A stretch of DNA of 64,000 bases, from assembly GCA_001725255.1 (NCBI GenBank), contig MEFV01000005.1, positions 1 through 64,000 on the forward strand, written 5' to 3'. This DNA is from Comamonas sp. SCN 67-35 (GTDB lineage: Bacteria > Pseudomonadota > Gammaproteobacteria > Burkholderiales > Burkholderiaceae_C). The first letter of the stretch is position 1; each line of letters starts with the position of its first letter. The notes beneath the pieces are model-generated. The model had not been told where the DNA came from, made no database searches, and saw only the letters and a list, made by a program, of their open reading frames with translations. This document shows, one piece after another, positions 29,916 to 38,038 of the stretch. A program made the translations under genes and the position numbers.

Positions 29916-31424
29916 ATGCCTGCTGAAGTCACCCCAACCACCGTCTTGCCCCACGAGCCGCAGGGCATCCTCGACCTGGCCGTTCGCTCGATGTTCCAGC
30001 TGCTCTCCAGCCTGAGCCAGGGCATGTTCATCATGGACGTGAGCGGGCGCATCGTCTGGGTCAACGAAGGGTATCGGCGGTTTCTTCCGGCGCTGGGTCT
30101 GGATTCGGTCCAGGATTTCGTGGGGCACATGGTCGAGGAGGTCATTCCCAATACGCAGATGCGCCGGGTGCTGGAAACCGGCAAGCCGGTGCTCATCGAC
30201 CTGCTCACCAACCGCGCGGGCACCTTCGTGGTGAGCCGGTTGCCGCTGCTGGCCGAGGATGGGGCCGTGATCGGCGCCATCGGCCTGGTGCTCTTCGATC
30301 AGCCCGAAACCACGCTGCAGCCGCTGATCGCCAAGTTTGCGCGTCTGCAGCAGGACTTGGAGGATGCGCGCAGGGAACTGGCGGCGCAGCGCAGCGCCCA
30401 CGCCGGTGCTGGCCGACACGCCAAATACACGCTGGCGAGCTTTGTCGGCGCCAGTGCCGCCGCCACCGAGGTCAAGCGCCGCGCGCGCCGCGCCGCACTC
30501 TCCAGCAGCCCCGTGCTATTGCTGGGGGAAACCGGCACCGGCAAGGAGCTGCTGGCGCATGGCATCCATTCGGCCTCGCCGCGCGCGAACCGGCCATTCG
30601 TGAGCGTGAATATCGCCGCCGTGCCCGACACGCTGCTGGAGGCCGAATTCTTCGGCTTCGTCGCCGGTGCGTTCACGGGTGCGGACCGGCGCGGGCGCGA
30701 GGGAAAATTCAAGCTGGCCGATGGTGGCACCTTGTTCCTGGACGAGATCGGCGACATGCCGCTGGGCCTGCAATCCAAGCTGCTGCGCGCCTTGCAGGAA
30801 GGCGAGATCGAGCCGCTGGGCAGCAACCGCCTCATTCCCGTGGATGTGCGCATCGTCGCCGCCACCAGCCGGGATCTGCCCGCGCTGGTGCGTGACGGCA
30901 GGTTTCGCGAAGACCTGTTCTACCGGCTCAATGTGCTGCCCATCCGCGTGCCGGCGTTGCGCGAGCGCCGCGAGGACATTCCCGCGCTCGTGGAGGTGCT
31001 GGGCGAAGATCTGGCGCAGCGCAGCGGCGCGGTGCAGCCCGAGCTGCTGCCCGAGGCGATGGGGCTGCTGGCCGCCCAGAGCTGGAGGGGCAATATCCGC
31101 GAGCTGCGCAACGTGCTCGAACAGGCTCTGCTGCGCGGCGACTCGCTGGCCATCGATGCCGGGCAGCTGGCAGCGGTGCTGCGCGAATCCGGCGTGGAAC
31201 CGCAGGACCCCGTCGTGCAGGAGATCGCGCTGGACGATGGCGCCGGCCCCGATCTGCTGCGCCCCCTGGCCGAGCAGGTGGCGGAGCTGGAGCAGCGCGC
31301 GATCGCGGCGGCGCTCAAGGCCCACAAGGGCAACAAGGTGGCCGCCGCGCGCCTGCTCGGTATCTCTCGGGCCACGCTGTACGCTCGCATGGAGCACATG
31401 TCAAACATTCAGCCATTTGACTGA
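29916..31424 (+). CDS. Sigma-54-dependent transcriptional activator with PAS domain
   Basis: This 502-residue enhancer-binding protein has an N-terminal PAS domain (about 28-128, beginning SQGMFIMDVSGRIVWVNEGY) and a coiled linker (about 138-165). The AAA+ domain has Walker A GETGTGKE at 204-211, the sigma-54 contact loop GAFTGA at 251-256 and Walker B GGTLFLDEIG at 270-279. A Fis-type helix-turn-helix (NKVAAARLLGISRATLYAR) ends the protein. The PAS domain may sense a ligand or redox state; no receiver domain is present. It sits directly before a sigma-54-type promoter and the liv-type operon, which is its likely target. Confidence 0.94.
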   Translation: MPAEVTPTTVLPHEPQGILDLAVRSMFQLLSSLSQGMFIMDVSGRIVWVNEGYRRFLPALGLDSVQDFVGHMVEEVIPNTQMRRVLETGKPVLIDLLTNRAGTFVVSRLPLLAEDGAVIGAIGLVLFDQPETTLQPLIAKFARLQQDLEDARRELAAQRSAHAGAGRHAKYTLASFVGASAAATEVKRRARRAALSSSPVLLLGETGTGKELLAHGIHSASPRANRPFVSVNIAAVPDTLLEAEFFGFVAGAFTGADRRGREGKFKLADGGTLFLDEIGDMPLGLQSKLLRALQEGEIEPLGSNRLIPVDVRIVAATSRDLPALVRDGRFREDLFYRLNVLPIRVPALRERREDIPALVEVLGEDLAQRSGAVQPELLPEAMGLLAAQSWRGNIRELRNVLEQALLRGDSLAIDAGQLAAVLRESGVEPQDPVVQEIALDDGAGPDLLRPLAEQVAELEQRAIAAALKAHKGNKVAAARLLGISRATLYARMEHMSNIQPFD

Positions 31425-31434
31425 ATATTTGACA
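31399..31434. promoter_or_regulatory. Inverted repeat, candidate enhancer site for the sigma-54 activator
   Basis: Arms TGTCAAACATTCAG (31399-31412) and CTGAATATTTGACA (31421-31434) are inverted with a single mismatch and an eight-base spacer. The repeat covers the last codons and stop of the activator gene. Its centre lies about 107 bases before the start expected from the -24/-12 promoter at 31497, the usual distance for an enhancer-binding protein site. No T run follows, so it is unlikely to be a terminator. Confidence 0.62.
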
Positions 31435-31496
31435 ATTGCGTGTCTGATTTGGAGGCATTTCTTCGGTCTGAGCCTGGGTTCCTGCCTTGAACTCGT

Positions 31497-31512
31497 TGGC
31501 ACGGCTTGTGCT
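31497..31512 (+). promoter_or_regulatory. Sigma-54 (RpoN) promoter of the liv-type operon
   Basis: TGGCACGGCTTGTGCT has the invariant GG (31498-31499) and GC (31510-31511) at the exact spacing required, with TGGCACG perfect at -24. The -12 box is GTGC instead of TTGC. It lies 73 bases after the activator gene and 232 bases before the first transporter gene. Transcription should begin near 31523. Confidence 0.8.
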
Positions 31513-31551
31513 GCTATCAACGGCCCTGTCAAGAACAAAGGAGACCCGCAG

Positions 31552-31608
31552 ATGCCCACTTCGACACACGCCACGATCGCCGCGCCATGCGGCAGATGCA
31601 GCGCTTGA
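31552..31608 (+). CDS. Possible 18-residue leader ORF
   Basis: An ATG preceded by AAAGGAGAC at ideal spacing opens an 18-residue frame (MPTSTHATIAAPCGRCSA). It lies about 30 bases after the predicted sigma-54 start and well before livG. The ribosome site is better than that of livG itself. The peptide carries a C-x-x-C pair. It matches nothing I recognise. It could be a leader peptide, a small metal-binding peptide, or chance. A second, weaker 25-codon frame (31674-31751) overlaps the livG start. Confidence 0.3.
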   Translation: MPTSTHATIAAPCGRCSA

Positions 31609-31743
31609 ACCTTCAAATTTGCGTCGGCTATACGTGTTTATCCTGAGACGAATAGTGTTCAACAAGGTTTACGATGCAGTGCAACATAACTCGGGGAGCA
31701 CGCGGCGGTGCCGTATCTTTTGCGCGGCATGCGCTGATCTGCA

Positions 31744-32514
31744 ATGAGTGATTTCATACTCGAAACATCCCATCTCACCAAGGAATTCAAGGGTTTCACC
31801 GCGGTCAGCGACGTGAATCTGTCGGTGAGCCGCGGTGCCATTCACGCCTTGATCGGGCCCAACGGGGCAGGCAAGACGACATGCTTCAACCTGCTGACCA
31901 AGTTCCTGGTGCCTACCTCGGGCACCATCCGTTTCAACGGCAAGGACATCACGGGCGAAAAGCCCGCAGAGATCGCGCGCCGCGGCATCATCCGCTCGTT
32001 CCAGATTTCTGCGGTGTTTCCCTATCTGACGCTGCTGGAGAACGTGCGCCTGGGCCTGCAGCGCAAGCTGGGCACGTCCTACCAGTTCTGGCGCAGCGAG
32101 CGCAGCCTCTACAAGCTCAACACCCGTGCGCGTGCCCTGCTGGCCGAGGTCGGGCTGGAGCACATGGCGGACGAAATGACCGTGAACCTGCCTTACGGCA
32201 GCAAGCGGGCTCTTGAGATTGCCACGACGCTGGCGATGGAGCCCGAGCTCATGCTGCTCGACGAGCCCACGCAGGGCATGGGCCATGAAGACGTGGAGCG
32301 CGTGACTCAGCTCATCAAGAAGGTCTCCGCCGGGCGCACCATCCTGATGGTGGAGCACAACATGAAGGTGGTGTCCACCATCGCCGATTGCATCACCGTG
32401 CTTCAGCGCGGGGAGGTGCTGGCCGAAGGAACGTATGACGAGGTGTCGAACAACCCGCAGGTGATGGAAGCCTACATGGGAACGACCGAAGGCCAACTCG
32501 AGGGGGCGCACTGA
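31744..32514 (+). CDS. livG: Branched-chain amino acid-type ABC transporter ATPase (LivG-like)
   Basis: This 256-residue cytoplasmic ATPase is of the HAAT/Liv importer family. Walker A is GPNGAGKTT (38-46) and Walker B LMLLDEPTQGM; the TQGM ending matches LivG types. The signature is degenerate (LPYGSKRALEIA instead of LSxGxxR), as often seen in LivG proteins. It is the first transporter gene after the sigma-54 promoter and ends one base before livF. Substrates of the family include branched-chain amino acids, amides, urea and aromatic acids, so the symbol denotes family only. Confidence 0.93.
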   Translation: MSDFILETSHLTKEFKGFTAVSDVNLSVSRGAIHALIGPNGAGKTTCFNLLTKFLVPTSGTIRFNGKDITGEKPAEIARRGIIRSFQISAVFPYLTLLENVRLGLQRKLGTSYQFWRSERSLYKLNTRARALLAEVGLEHMADEMTVNLPYGSKRALEIATTLAMEPELMLLDEPTQGMGHEDVERVTQLIKKVSAGRTILMVEHNMKVVSTIADCITVLQRGEVLAEGTYDEVSNNPQVMEAYMGTTEGQLEGAH

Positions 32515-32515
32515 G

Positions 32516-33229
32516 ATGGCGGGTACACCTGCTCTGGAAATTCGCGGCCTGAAGGCCTGGTATGGCGAGTCGCATGTCCTGCATGGCGTGGACATGGTGG
32601 TGCAACCCGGTGAAGTGGTCACGCTGCTCGGGCGCAATGGCGCCGGGCGCACCTCCACGCTGCGGGCCATCGTCGGCCTCACGGGCCGGCGCGAAGGGTC
32701 GATCAAGATCAACGGGCACGAGACGATCAACCTGCCCACGCACAAGATCGCGCATTTCGGCGTCGGCTACTGCCCCGAGGAGCGCGGCATTTTTTCCAGC
32801 CTGTCGTGCGAGGAAAACCTGCTGCTGCCGCCGCATCTGAAGACCGGCGAGAAGGGCATGTCGGTCGATGAGATCTATGCCATGTTCCCCAATCTCGCGG
32901 AGCGCAGGAACAGCCAGGGTACGCGGCTTTCGGGCGGTGAGCAGCAGATGCTTGCGGTGGCGCGCATCCTGCGCACGGGCGCCAAGCTGCTGCTGCTCGA
33001 CGAGATATCCGAAGGCCTGGCGCCGGTGATCGTGCATGCGCTCGCGCGCATGATCACGATGCTGCGCGAAAAGGGCTTCACCGTCGTGATGGTGGAGCAG
33101 AACTTCCGCTTCGCCGCACCTCTGGCCGATCGCTTCTACGTGATGGAGCACGGCAAGATCGTCGAGCAGTTCGGCGCAGCGGAGCTGGAGGCCAAGATGC
33201 CGGTGCTCAACCAGTTGCTCGGCGTCTGA
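32516..33229 (+). CDS. livF: Branched-chain amino acid-type ABC transporter ATPase (LivF-like), Walker A Lys replaced by Arg
   Basis: This 237-residue ATPase partners LivG. Its signature LSGGEQQMLAVARIL and Walker B LLLLDEISEGLAP are normal for LivF. Walker A reads GRNGAGRTS (39-47), with arginine at position 45 (codon CGC, 32648-32650) in place of the lysine that contacts ATP phosphates. All else looks intact, and it overlaps no frameshift. Either this subunit hydrolyses ATP poorly while LivG provides the working site, or this lineage tolerates the substitution. Confidence 0.93.
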   Translation: MAGTPALEIRGLKAWYGESHVLHGVDMVVQPGEVVTLLGRNGAGRTSTLRAIVGLTGRREGSIKINGHETINLPTHKIAHFGVGYCPEERGIFSSLSCEENLLLPPHLKTGEKGMSVDEIYAMFPNLAERRNSQGTRLSGGEQQMLAVARILRTGAKLLLLDEISEGLAPVIVHALARMITMLREKGFTVVMVEQNFRFAAPLADRFYVMEHGKIVEQFGAAELEAKMPVLNQLLGV

Positions 33230-33289
33230 CGTCCGCGCCGCGCGGGACGTCCGCGGGCATTCACCACTTCACCCAGGAGACAAGCTTCC

Positions 33290-34495
33290 ATGCAAAACAA
33301 GTTCAAGACCCTCGTGGTCGCTCTCGGCGCCGCCTGCCTTGGCTTCGGCGCGATGCACGCGCAGGCACAGGACAAGGCGCTGCGCATCGGTTTCATCACC
33401 GACATGTCCAGCCTGTACGCTGACGTCGAAGGCAAGAACGGAGCGTTGGCGATCCAGATGGCGATCGACGATTTCGGCGGCAAGGTGCTGGGCATGCCGA
33501 TCGAGCTGCTCACGGCCGACCACCAGAACAAGGCCGATATCGCCGCCACCAAGGCGCGCGAGTGGATCGACACGCAGAACGTGACGATGATATTCGGCGG
33601 CACCAATTCGGCCACGGCGCTGGCCACGGTCAAGGTGGCGGCGGAGAAGAAGCGCGTCTACATCAACAGTGGCGCGGGTTCCTCCGCGCTGACCAACGAG
33701 CAATGCACGCCCTACACCGTGCACTATGCGTATGACACCGTGGCGCTGGCGCGCGGCACGGGGAGTGCCATCGTGAAGAACGGCGGCAAGACCTGGTTCT
33801 TCCTGACGGCCGACTATGCCTTCGGCCATGCGCTCGAGGCGGACACCAGCAAGGTGGTCAAGGACAACGGCGGCCAGGTGCTCGGCGCGGTGCGCCATCC
33901 CATCGGGGTGTCCGATTTCTCGTCCTTCCTGCTGCAGGCCCAGAACTCCAAGGCGCAGATTCTTGCGCTGGCCAATGCCGGGGGCGACACCATCAACGCA
34001 ATCAAGGCGGCCAAGGAATTCGGCATCACCAATTCGATGAAGATCGCAGGTCTGCTGGTGTTCATCACCGACGTGCACAGCCTGGGCCTGAAGAACACCG
34101 AGGGCCTGCTGCTCACCACGAGCTGGGACTGGAACCTCAACGACAAGACGCGTGCGTTCGGCAAGAAGTTCTTCGAGAAGACCAAGCGCATGCCGACCGA
34201 CATCCAGGCCGCGGACTATTCCGCGACGATGAACTATCTCAAGGCGGTGCAGGCGGCGGGTACCATCGACGCCGACACCGTGATGGCCAAGCTCAAGTCC
34301 ACGCCGATCGACGACTTCTACGCCAAGGGCGTGATCCGCCCCGACGGGCGGTTTGCGCACGACATGTACCTGATGCAGGTCAAGTCGCCCAAGGAGTCGA
34401 CGACACCGTGGGATTACTACAAGGTGGTGAGCAAGCTGCCGTCCGACGAAATCTGGACCAAGAAATCCGAGACCAAGTGCGCCTTGTGGAAGTGA
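33290..34495 (+). CDS. ABC transporter periplasmic binding protein, LivJ type, paralogue 1
   Basis: This 401-residue type I periplasmic binding protein has a signal peptide ending AMHAQAQ (cut near residue 26) and mature start ALRIGFITDMSSLYADVEG. The ligand cleft motif near residue 100 is FGGTNSATA. It is the first of three consecutive paralogues. Paralogue 2 is very close along the whole length, while paralogue 3 differs more. A CAGGAGAC ribosome site precedes the ATG. The substrate is unknown. The conserved WDWNLNDKTR and DVHSLGL segments mark the pocket shared with paralogue 2. Confidence 0.94.
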   Translation: MQNKFKTLVVALGAACLGFGAMHAQAQDKALRIGFITDMSSLYADVEGKNGALAIQMAIDDFGGKVLGMPIELLTADHQNKADIAATKAREWIDTQNVTMIFGGTNSATALATVKVAAEKKRVYINSGAGSSALTNEQCTPYTVHYAYDTVALARGTGSAIVKNGGKTWFFLTADYAFGHALEADTSKVVKDNGGQVLGAVRHPIGVSDFSSFLLQAQNSKAQILALANAGGDTINAIKAAKEFGITNSMKIAGLLVFITDVHSLGLKNTEGLLLTTSWDWNLNDKTRAFGKKFFEKTKRMPTDIQAADYSATMNYLKAVQAAGTIDADTVMAKLKSTPIDDFYAKGVIRPDGRFAHDMYLMQVKSPKESTTPWDYYKVVSKLPSDEIWTKKSETKCALWK

Positions 34496-34500
34496 TCCTC

Positions 34501-34524
34501 GCGGCTGTGCGGCGCGACAGCCGC
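34501..34524 (+). other. Hairpin between binding-protein paralogues 1 and 2
   Basis: GCGGCTGT (34501-34508) pairs perfectly with ACAGCCGC (34517-34524) around an eight-base loop. No T run follows. It may protect upstream mRNA or tune expression along the operon. Confidence 0.55.
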
Positions 34525-34580
34525 ACCGCGCCCGTGTGGATGTGAACCCTGTTTGAAACGAAAGTCGAGGAAGATATCCA

Positions 34581-35783
34581 ATGAAATCGAGATTCACCAA
34601 ACTGGCCGTGGCACTGGGCGCGGTTGGTCTCATGGCGGGCGCCATGCATGCGCAGGCCCAGGACAAGCTCAAGATCGGCTTCATTACGGACATGTCCAGC
34701 CTGTACGCGGACGTCGAGGGCAAGAACGGCGCGCTCGCGATCCAGATGGCCATTGATGATTTCGGTGGCAAGGTGCTGGGCAAGCCGATCGAGCTGCTCA
34801 CGGCCGACCACCAGAACAAGGCCGACGTGGCGGCCACCAAAGCGCGCGAGTGGGTCGACACCGAGGGCGTGACGATGCTGTTCGGTGGCACGAACTCGGG
34901 CACGGCGCTGGCCATGGCCAAGGTGGCGGCCGAGAAGAAGCGTGTGTTCTTCGACAGCGGCGCGGGTTCCTCGGCGCTGACCAACGAGCAGTGCACGCCG
35001 TATACCGTGCACTACGCCTACGACACCGTGGCGCTGGCCAAGGGCACGGGCAGCGCGGTGGTCAAGAATGGTGGCAAGAGCTGGTTCTTCCTGACAGCCG
35101 ACTACGCATTCGGCCATTCGCTGGAAGCCGACACGGCCAAGGTCGTCAAGGACAACGGCGGCACGGTGGTGGGCAGCGTGCGTCATCCGCTGAACGCAAC
35201 CGATTTCTCTTCGTTCCTGCTGCAGGCGCAAAACTCCAAGGCGCAGGTGCTGGGCCTGGCCAATGCCGGCGGTGACTTCCAGAACGCCATGAAGTCGGCC
35301 AAGGAGTTCGGCATCCTCAAGACCATGAAGGTCGCGGGTCTGCTGGTGTTCATCACCGACGTGCACAGCCTGGGCCTGAGGAACACCGAGGGCTTGTTGC
35401 TGACGACCAGCTGGGACTGGAATCTCAACGACAAGACGCGCGAGTTCGGCAAGCGCTTCTTCGACAAGACCAAGCGCATGCCGACCGACATCCAGGCGGC
35501 GGACTATTCCGCGACGATGAACTACCTGAAGGCCGTGCAGGCGGCGGGCACCATGGATGCCGACAAGGTCATGGAGAAACTCAAGTCGACGCCGATCGAT
35601 GACTTCTATGCCAAGGGCGTGATCCGTCCCGACGGTCGCTTCGCGCACGACATGTACCTGGTGCAGGTGAAGGCGCCGAACGAGTCCATGAAGCCATGGG
35701 ATTACTACAAGGTGGTGAGCAAGCTCTCCGCCGATGAGGTGTGGACCACCAAGGCCGAAAGCAAGTGCGCCTTGTGGAAGTAA
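34581..35783 (+). CDS. ABC transporter periplasmic binding protein, LivJ type, paralogue 2
   Basis: This 400-residue binding protein is nearly superimposable on paralogue 1. The signal peptide is MKSRFTKLAVALGAVGLMAG, and long stretches such as FITDMSSLYADVEGKNGALA are identical. Differences cluster at ligand-facing loops: FGGTNSGTA versus FGGTNSATA, and RVFFDSGAGSS versus RVYINSGAGSS. GAGGAAG sits upstream of the ATG. The pattern indicates recent tandem duplication with possible specificity drift. Confidence 0.94.
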   Translation: MKSRFTKLAVALGAVGLMAGAMHAQAQDKLKIGFITDMSSLYADVEGKNGALAIQMAIDDFGGKVLGKPIELLTADHQNKADVAATKAREWVDTEGVTMLFGGTNSGTALAMAKVAAEKKRVFFDSGAGSSALTNEQCTPYTVHYAYDTVALAKGTGSAVVKNGGKSWFFLTADYAFGHSLEADTAKVVKDNGGTVVGSVRHPLNATDFSSFLLQAQNSKAQVLGLANAGGDFQNAMKSAKEFGILKTMKVAGLLVFITDVHSLGLRNTEGLLLTTSWDWNLNDKTREFGKRFFDKTKRMPTDIQAADYSATMNYLKAVQAAGTMDADKVMEKLKSTPIDDFYAKGVIRPDGRFAHDMYLVQVKAPNESMKPWDYYKVVSKLSADEVWTTKAESKCALWK

Positions 35784-35792
35784 GTTGAGCGC

Positions 35793-35825
35793 GCACACGG
35801 GCGCGCCATGAGCGTGCCCGTGTGC
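35793..35825 (+). other. Hairpin between binding-protein paralogues 2 and 3
   Basis: GCACACGGGC (35793-35802) pairs perfectly with GCCCGTGTGC (35816-35825) around a 13-base loop, with no T run. It occupies the same relative place as the hairpin after paralogue 1, although the sequences are unrelated. Confidence 0.55.
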
Positions 35826-35877
35826 CGCGGGTTGTGATGATGAGCATGTGCTCGGGAAACGAAGAAGGAGACAGGCA

Positions 35878-37086
35878 ATGAAGAACAGATTCACCAAGCT
35901 GGCCGTGGCCCTCGGGGCCGTCGGCCTCATGGCGGGCGCCATGCAGGCGCAGGCGCAGGCGCAGGACAAGATCAAGATCGGCTATATCTCCGACCTTTCC
36001 AGCCTCTATGCCGACCTGGAGGGCAAGGACGCCGCCACCGCGATCCAGATGGCCATCGATGACTTCGGTGGCAAGGTGCTGGGCAAGCCCATCGAGATGA
36101 TGAGCTTCGACCACCAGAACAAGCCCGACCTGGCGGCCTCCAAGGCGCGCGAGTGGATCGACACCGATGGTCTGACGATGATCTTCAGCGGCACCAACTC
36201 GGGCACCGCGCTGGCGCTGGCCAAGGTGTCGACCGAGAAGAAGCGCGTGATGATCAACAACGGCGCCGGGACTTCCGCGCTGACCAACGAACAGTGCTCG
36301 CCCTACGCGGTGCACTACGCCTACGATACCGTGGCACTGTCGCGCGGCTCCGCCGGCGCGGTGGTGGCCAATGGCGGCAAGAGCTGGTTCTTCCTGACGG
36401 CCGACTATGCATTCGGTCACGCCATGGAGGCCGATGCGGCCGCCGTGGTGAAGGAAAAGGGCGGCACGGTCGCGGGCACCGTGCGCCACCCGCTCAATGC
36501 GACCGATTTTTCTTCTTTCCTGCTGCAGGCGCAGAACTCCAAGGCGCAGGTGCTCGCTTTGGCGAATGCAGGTGGAGACACCATCAACGCCATCAAGGCA
36601 GCCAACGAATTCGGCATCTCCAAGACCATGAAGGTGGTGCCGCTGCTGGTGTTCTTCAGTGACATTCACAGCCTCGGTCTCAAGACCGCGCAGGGCATGC
36701 AGTTCGTGACTTCGTGGTACTGGGACATGAATCCCGAGGCCCGCGCGTTCGCCGACAAGTACATGGCCAAGCTCAAGAAGCGCCCGACGGAAATCCAGGC
36801 CGCGGACTATTCCGCGACGATGAATTACCTCAAGGCGGTGCAGGCGGCGGGCACCGTGGACGCCGACAAGGTCATGGAGACCTGGCGTGGCATGAAGATG
36901 AAGGACTTCTTCGCGACGGGCCACATTCGCCCCGATGGCTTGTACGAGCACGACATGTACCTGGTGCAGGTCAAGACACCTGCCGAATCCAAGGGCGCGT
37001 GGGATTACTACAAAATCGTCAAGCAGCTTCCAGGCGCCGAGGTCTTCACGACCAAGGCCGAAGGCAAGTGCCCGCTCTGGAAGTGA
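35878..37086 (+). CDS. ABC transporter periplasmic binding protein, LivJ type, paralogue 3
   Basis: This 402-residue third paralogue shares its signal peptide with paralogue 2 and the C-terminal WDYYK and CPLWK motifs. The pocket differs: FSGTNSGTA, FFSDIHSLGL and TSWYWDMNPEARAF replace the equivalents in paralogues 1 and 2, so it probably binds another ligand. GAAGGAG at 35864 fixes the ATG at 35878; a frame start at 35848 precedes that ribosome site. It is followed after 49 bases by the LivH-like permease. Confidence 0.94.
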   Translation: MKNRFTKLAVALGAVGLMAGAMQAQAQAQDKIKIGYISDLSSLYADLEGKDAATAIQMAIDDFGGKVLGKPIEMMSFDHQNKPDLAASKAREWIDTDGLTMIFSGTNSGTALALAKVSTEKKRVMINNGAGTSALTNEQCSPYAVHYAYDTVALSRGSAGAVVANGGKSWFFLTADYAFGHAMEADAAAVVKEKGGTVAGTVRHPLNATDFSSFLLQAQNSKAQVLALANAGGDTINAIKAANEFGISKTMKVVPLLVFFSDIHSLGLKTAQGMQFVTSWYWDMNPEARAFADKYMAKLKKRPTEIQAADYSATMNYLKAVQAAGTVDADKVMETWRGMKMKDFFATGHIRPDGLYEHDMYLVQVKTPAESKGAWDYYKIVKQLPGAEVFTTKAEGKCPLWK

Positions 37087-37135
37087 ACCGCGCCTGATTC
37101 GTACCTGATTCCACTCACTACCTGTTCACCATTCC

Positions 37136-38020
37136 ATGGAAATTTTCGGCATTTCGATGGCGGCCATGATGAGCCAGCTCCTCGTGGGGCTGGTCAATGG
37201 CTCGTTTTACGCCATCCTGAGTCTGGGCCTCGCCGTGATCTTCGGCCTGCTCAACGTGATCAATTTCGCCCACGGCGCGTTGTTCATGCTGGGCGCGATG
37301 GTCACCTGGATGGCGATGAACTATCTGGGCGTCAACTACTGGGTCATGCTGGTGGTGGCGCCTTTGGTGGTGGGTGTCTTCGGTGCGATTCTCGAGCGCC
37401 TCTTCCTGCGCTGGATCTACAAGCTCGATCACATCTACGGGCTGTTGCTCACACTGGGCCTGACGCTGCTGATCGAGGGGGTGTTCCGCTCGATCTATGG
37501 CGTCTCGGGTCTGGGGTATGACACACCCGACCTGCTGCAGGGCGCAACCAATCTCGGCTTCATGATGCTGCCGAACTATCGCGCCTGGGTGGTGCTCGCT
37601 TCCATCATCGTGTGCGTCGCCACGTGGTATGTGATCGAAAGAACCAAGCTCGGCGCGTATCTGCGCGCGGGCACCGAGAACCCGCGGCTGGTGGAGGCGT
37701 TCGGCATCAACGTGCCGGTCATGGTCACGCTCACCTTCGCCTTCGGCTCTGCGCTGGCGGCGTTTGCCGGCGTGCTGGCCGCGCCGGTCTATCAGGTGAC
37801 GCCGCTCATGGGCCAGCACCTCATCATCCTCGTGTTCGCGGTGGTGGTGATCGGTGGCATGGGCTCCATCATGGGCTCCATCCTCACCGGTCTGGGGCTC
37901 GGAGTGATCGAGGGCTTCACCAAAGTGTTTTACCCCGAAGCTTCGTCAACGGTGGTCTTCATCATCATGGCCATCGTGCTGTTGGTGCGCCCGGCCGGGC
38001 TGTTCGGCAAGGAAAAGTGA
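37136..38020 (+). CDS. livH: Branched-chain amino acid-type ABC transporter permease (LivH-like)
   Basis: This 294-residue inner-membrane permease has about eight helices. It shows the family N-terminus LLVGLVNGSFYAILSLGLAV followed by IFGLLNVINFAHGALFMLGA. The coupling loop is near RAGTENPRLVEAFGIN, and GGMGSIMGSILTGLGLGVIEG is typical of LivH. It follows paralogue 3 by 49 bases and precedes livM by 18 bases. Confidence 0.95.
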   Translation: MEIFGISMAAMMSQLLVGLVNGSFYAILSLGLAVIFGLLNVINFAHGALFMLGAMVTWMAMNYLGVNYWVMLVVAPLVVGVFGAILERLFLRWIYKLDHIYGLLLTLGLTLLIEGVFRSIYGVSGLGYDTPDLLQGATNLGFMMLPNYRAWVVLASIIVCVATWYVIERTKLGAYLRAGTENPRLVEAFGINVPVMVTLTFAFGSALAAFAGVLAAPVYQVTPLMGQHLIILVFAVVVIGGMGSIMGSILTGLGLGVIEGFTKVFYPEASSTVVFIIMAIVLLVRPAGLFGKEK

Positions 38021-38038
38021 GAACAGGGGCACGCGCAA

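Noticed and set aside
31413..31440. The inverted repeat after the sigma-54 activator as an intrinsic terminator
   Set aside because: The stem is AT-rich and no T run follows on either strand; the position fits an enhancer site better.
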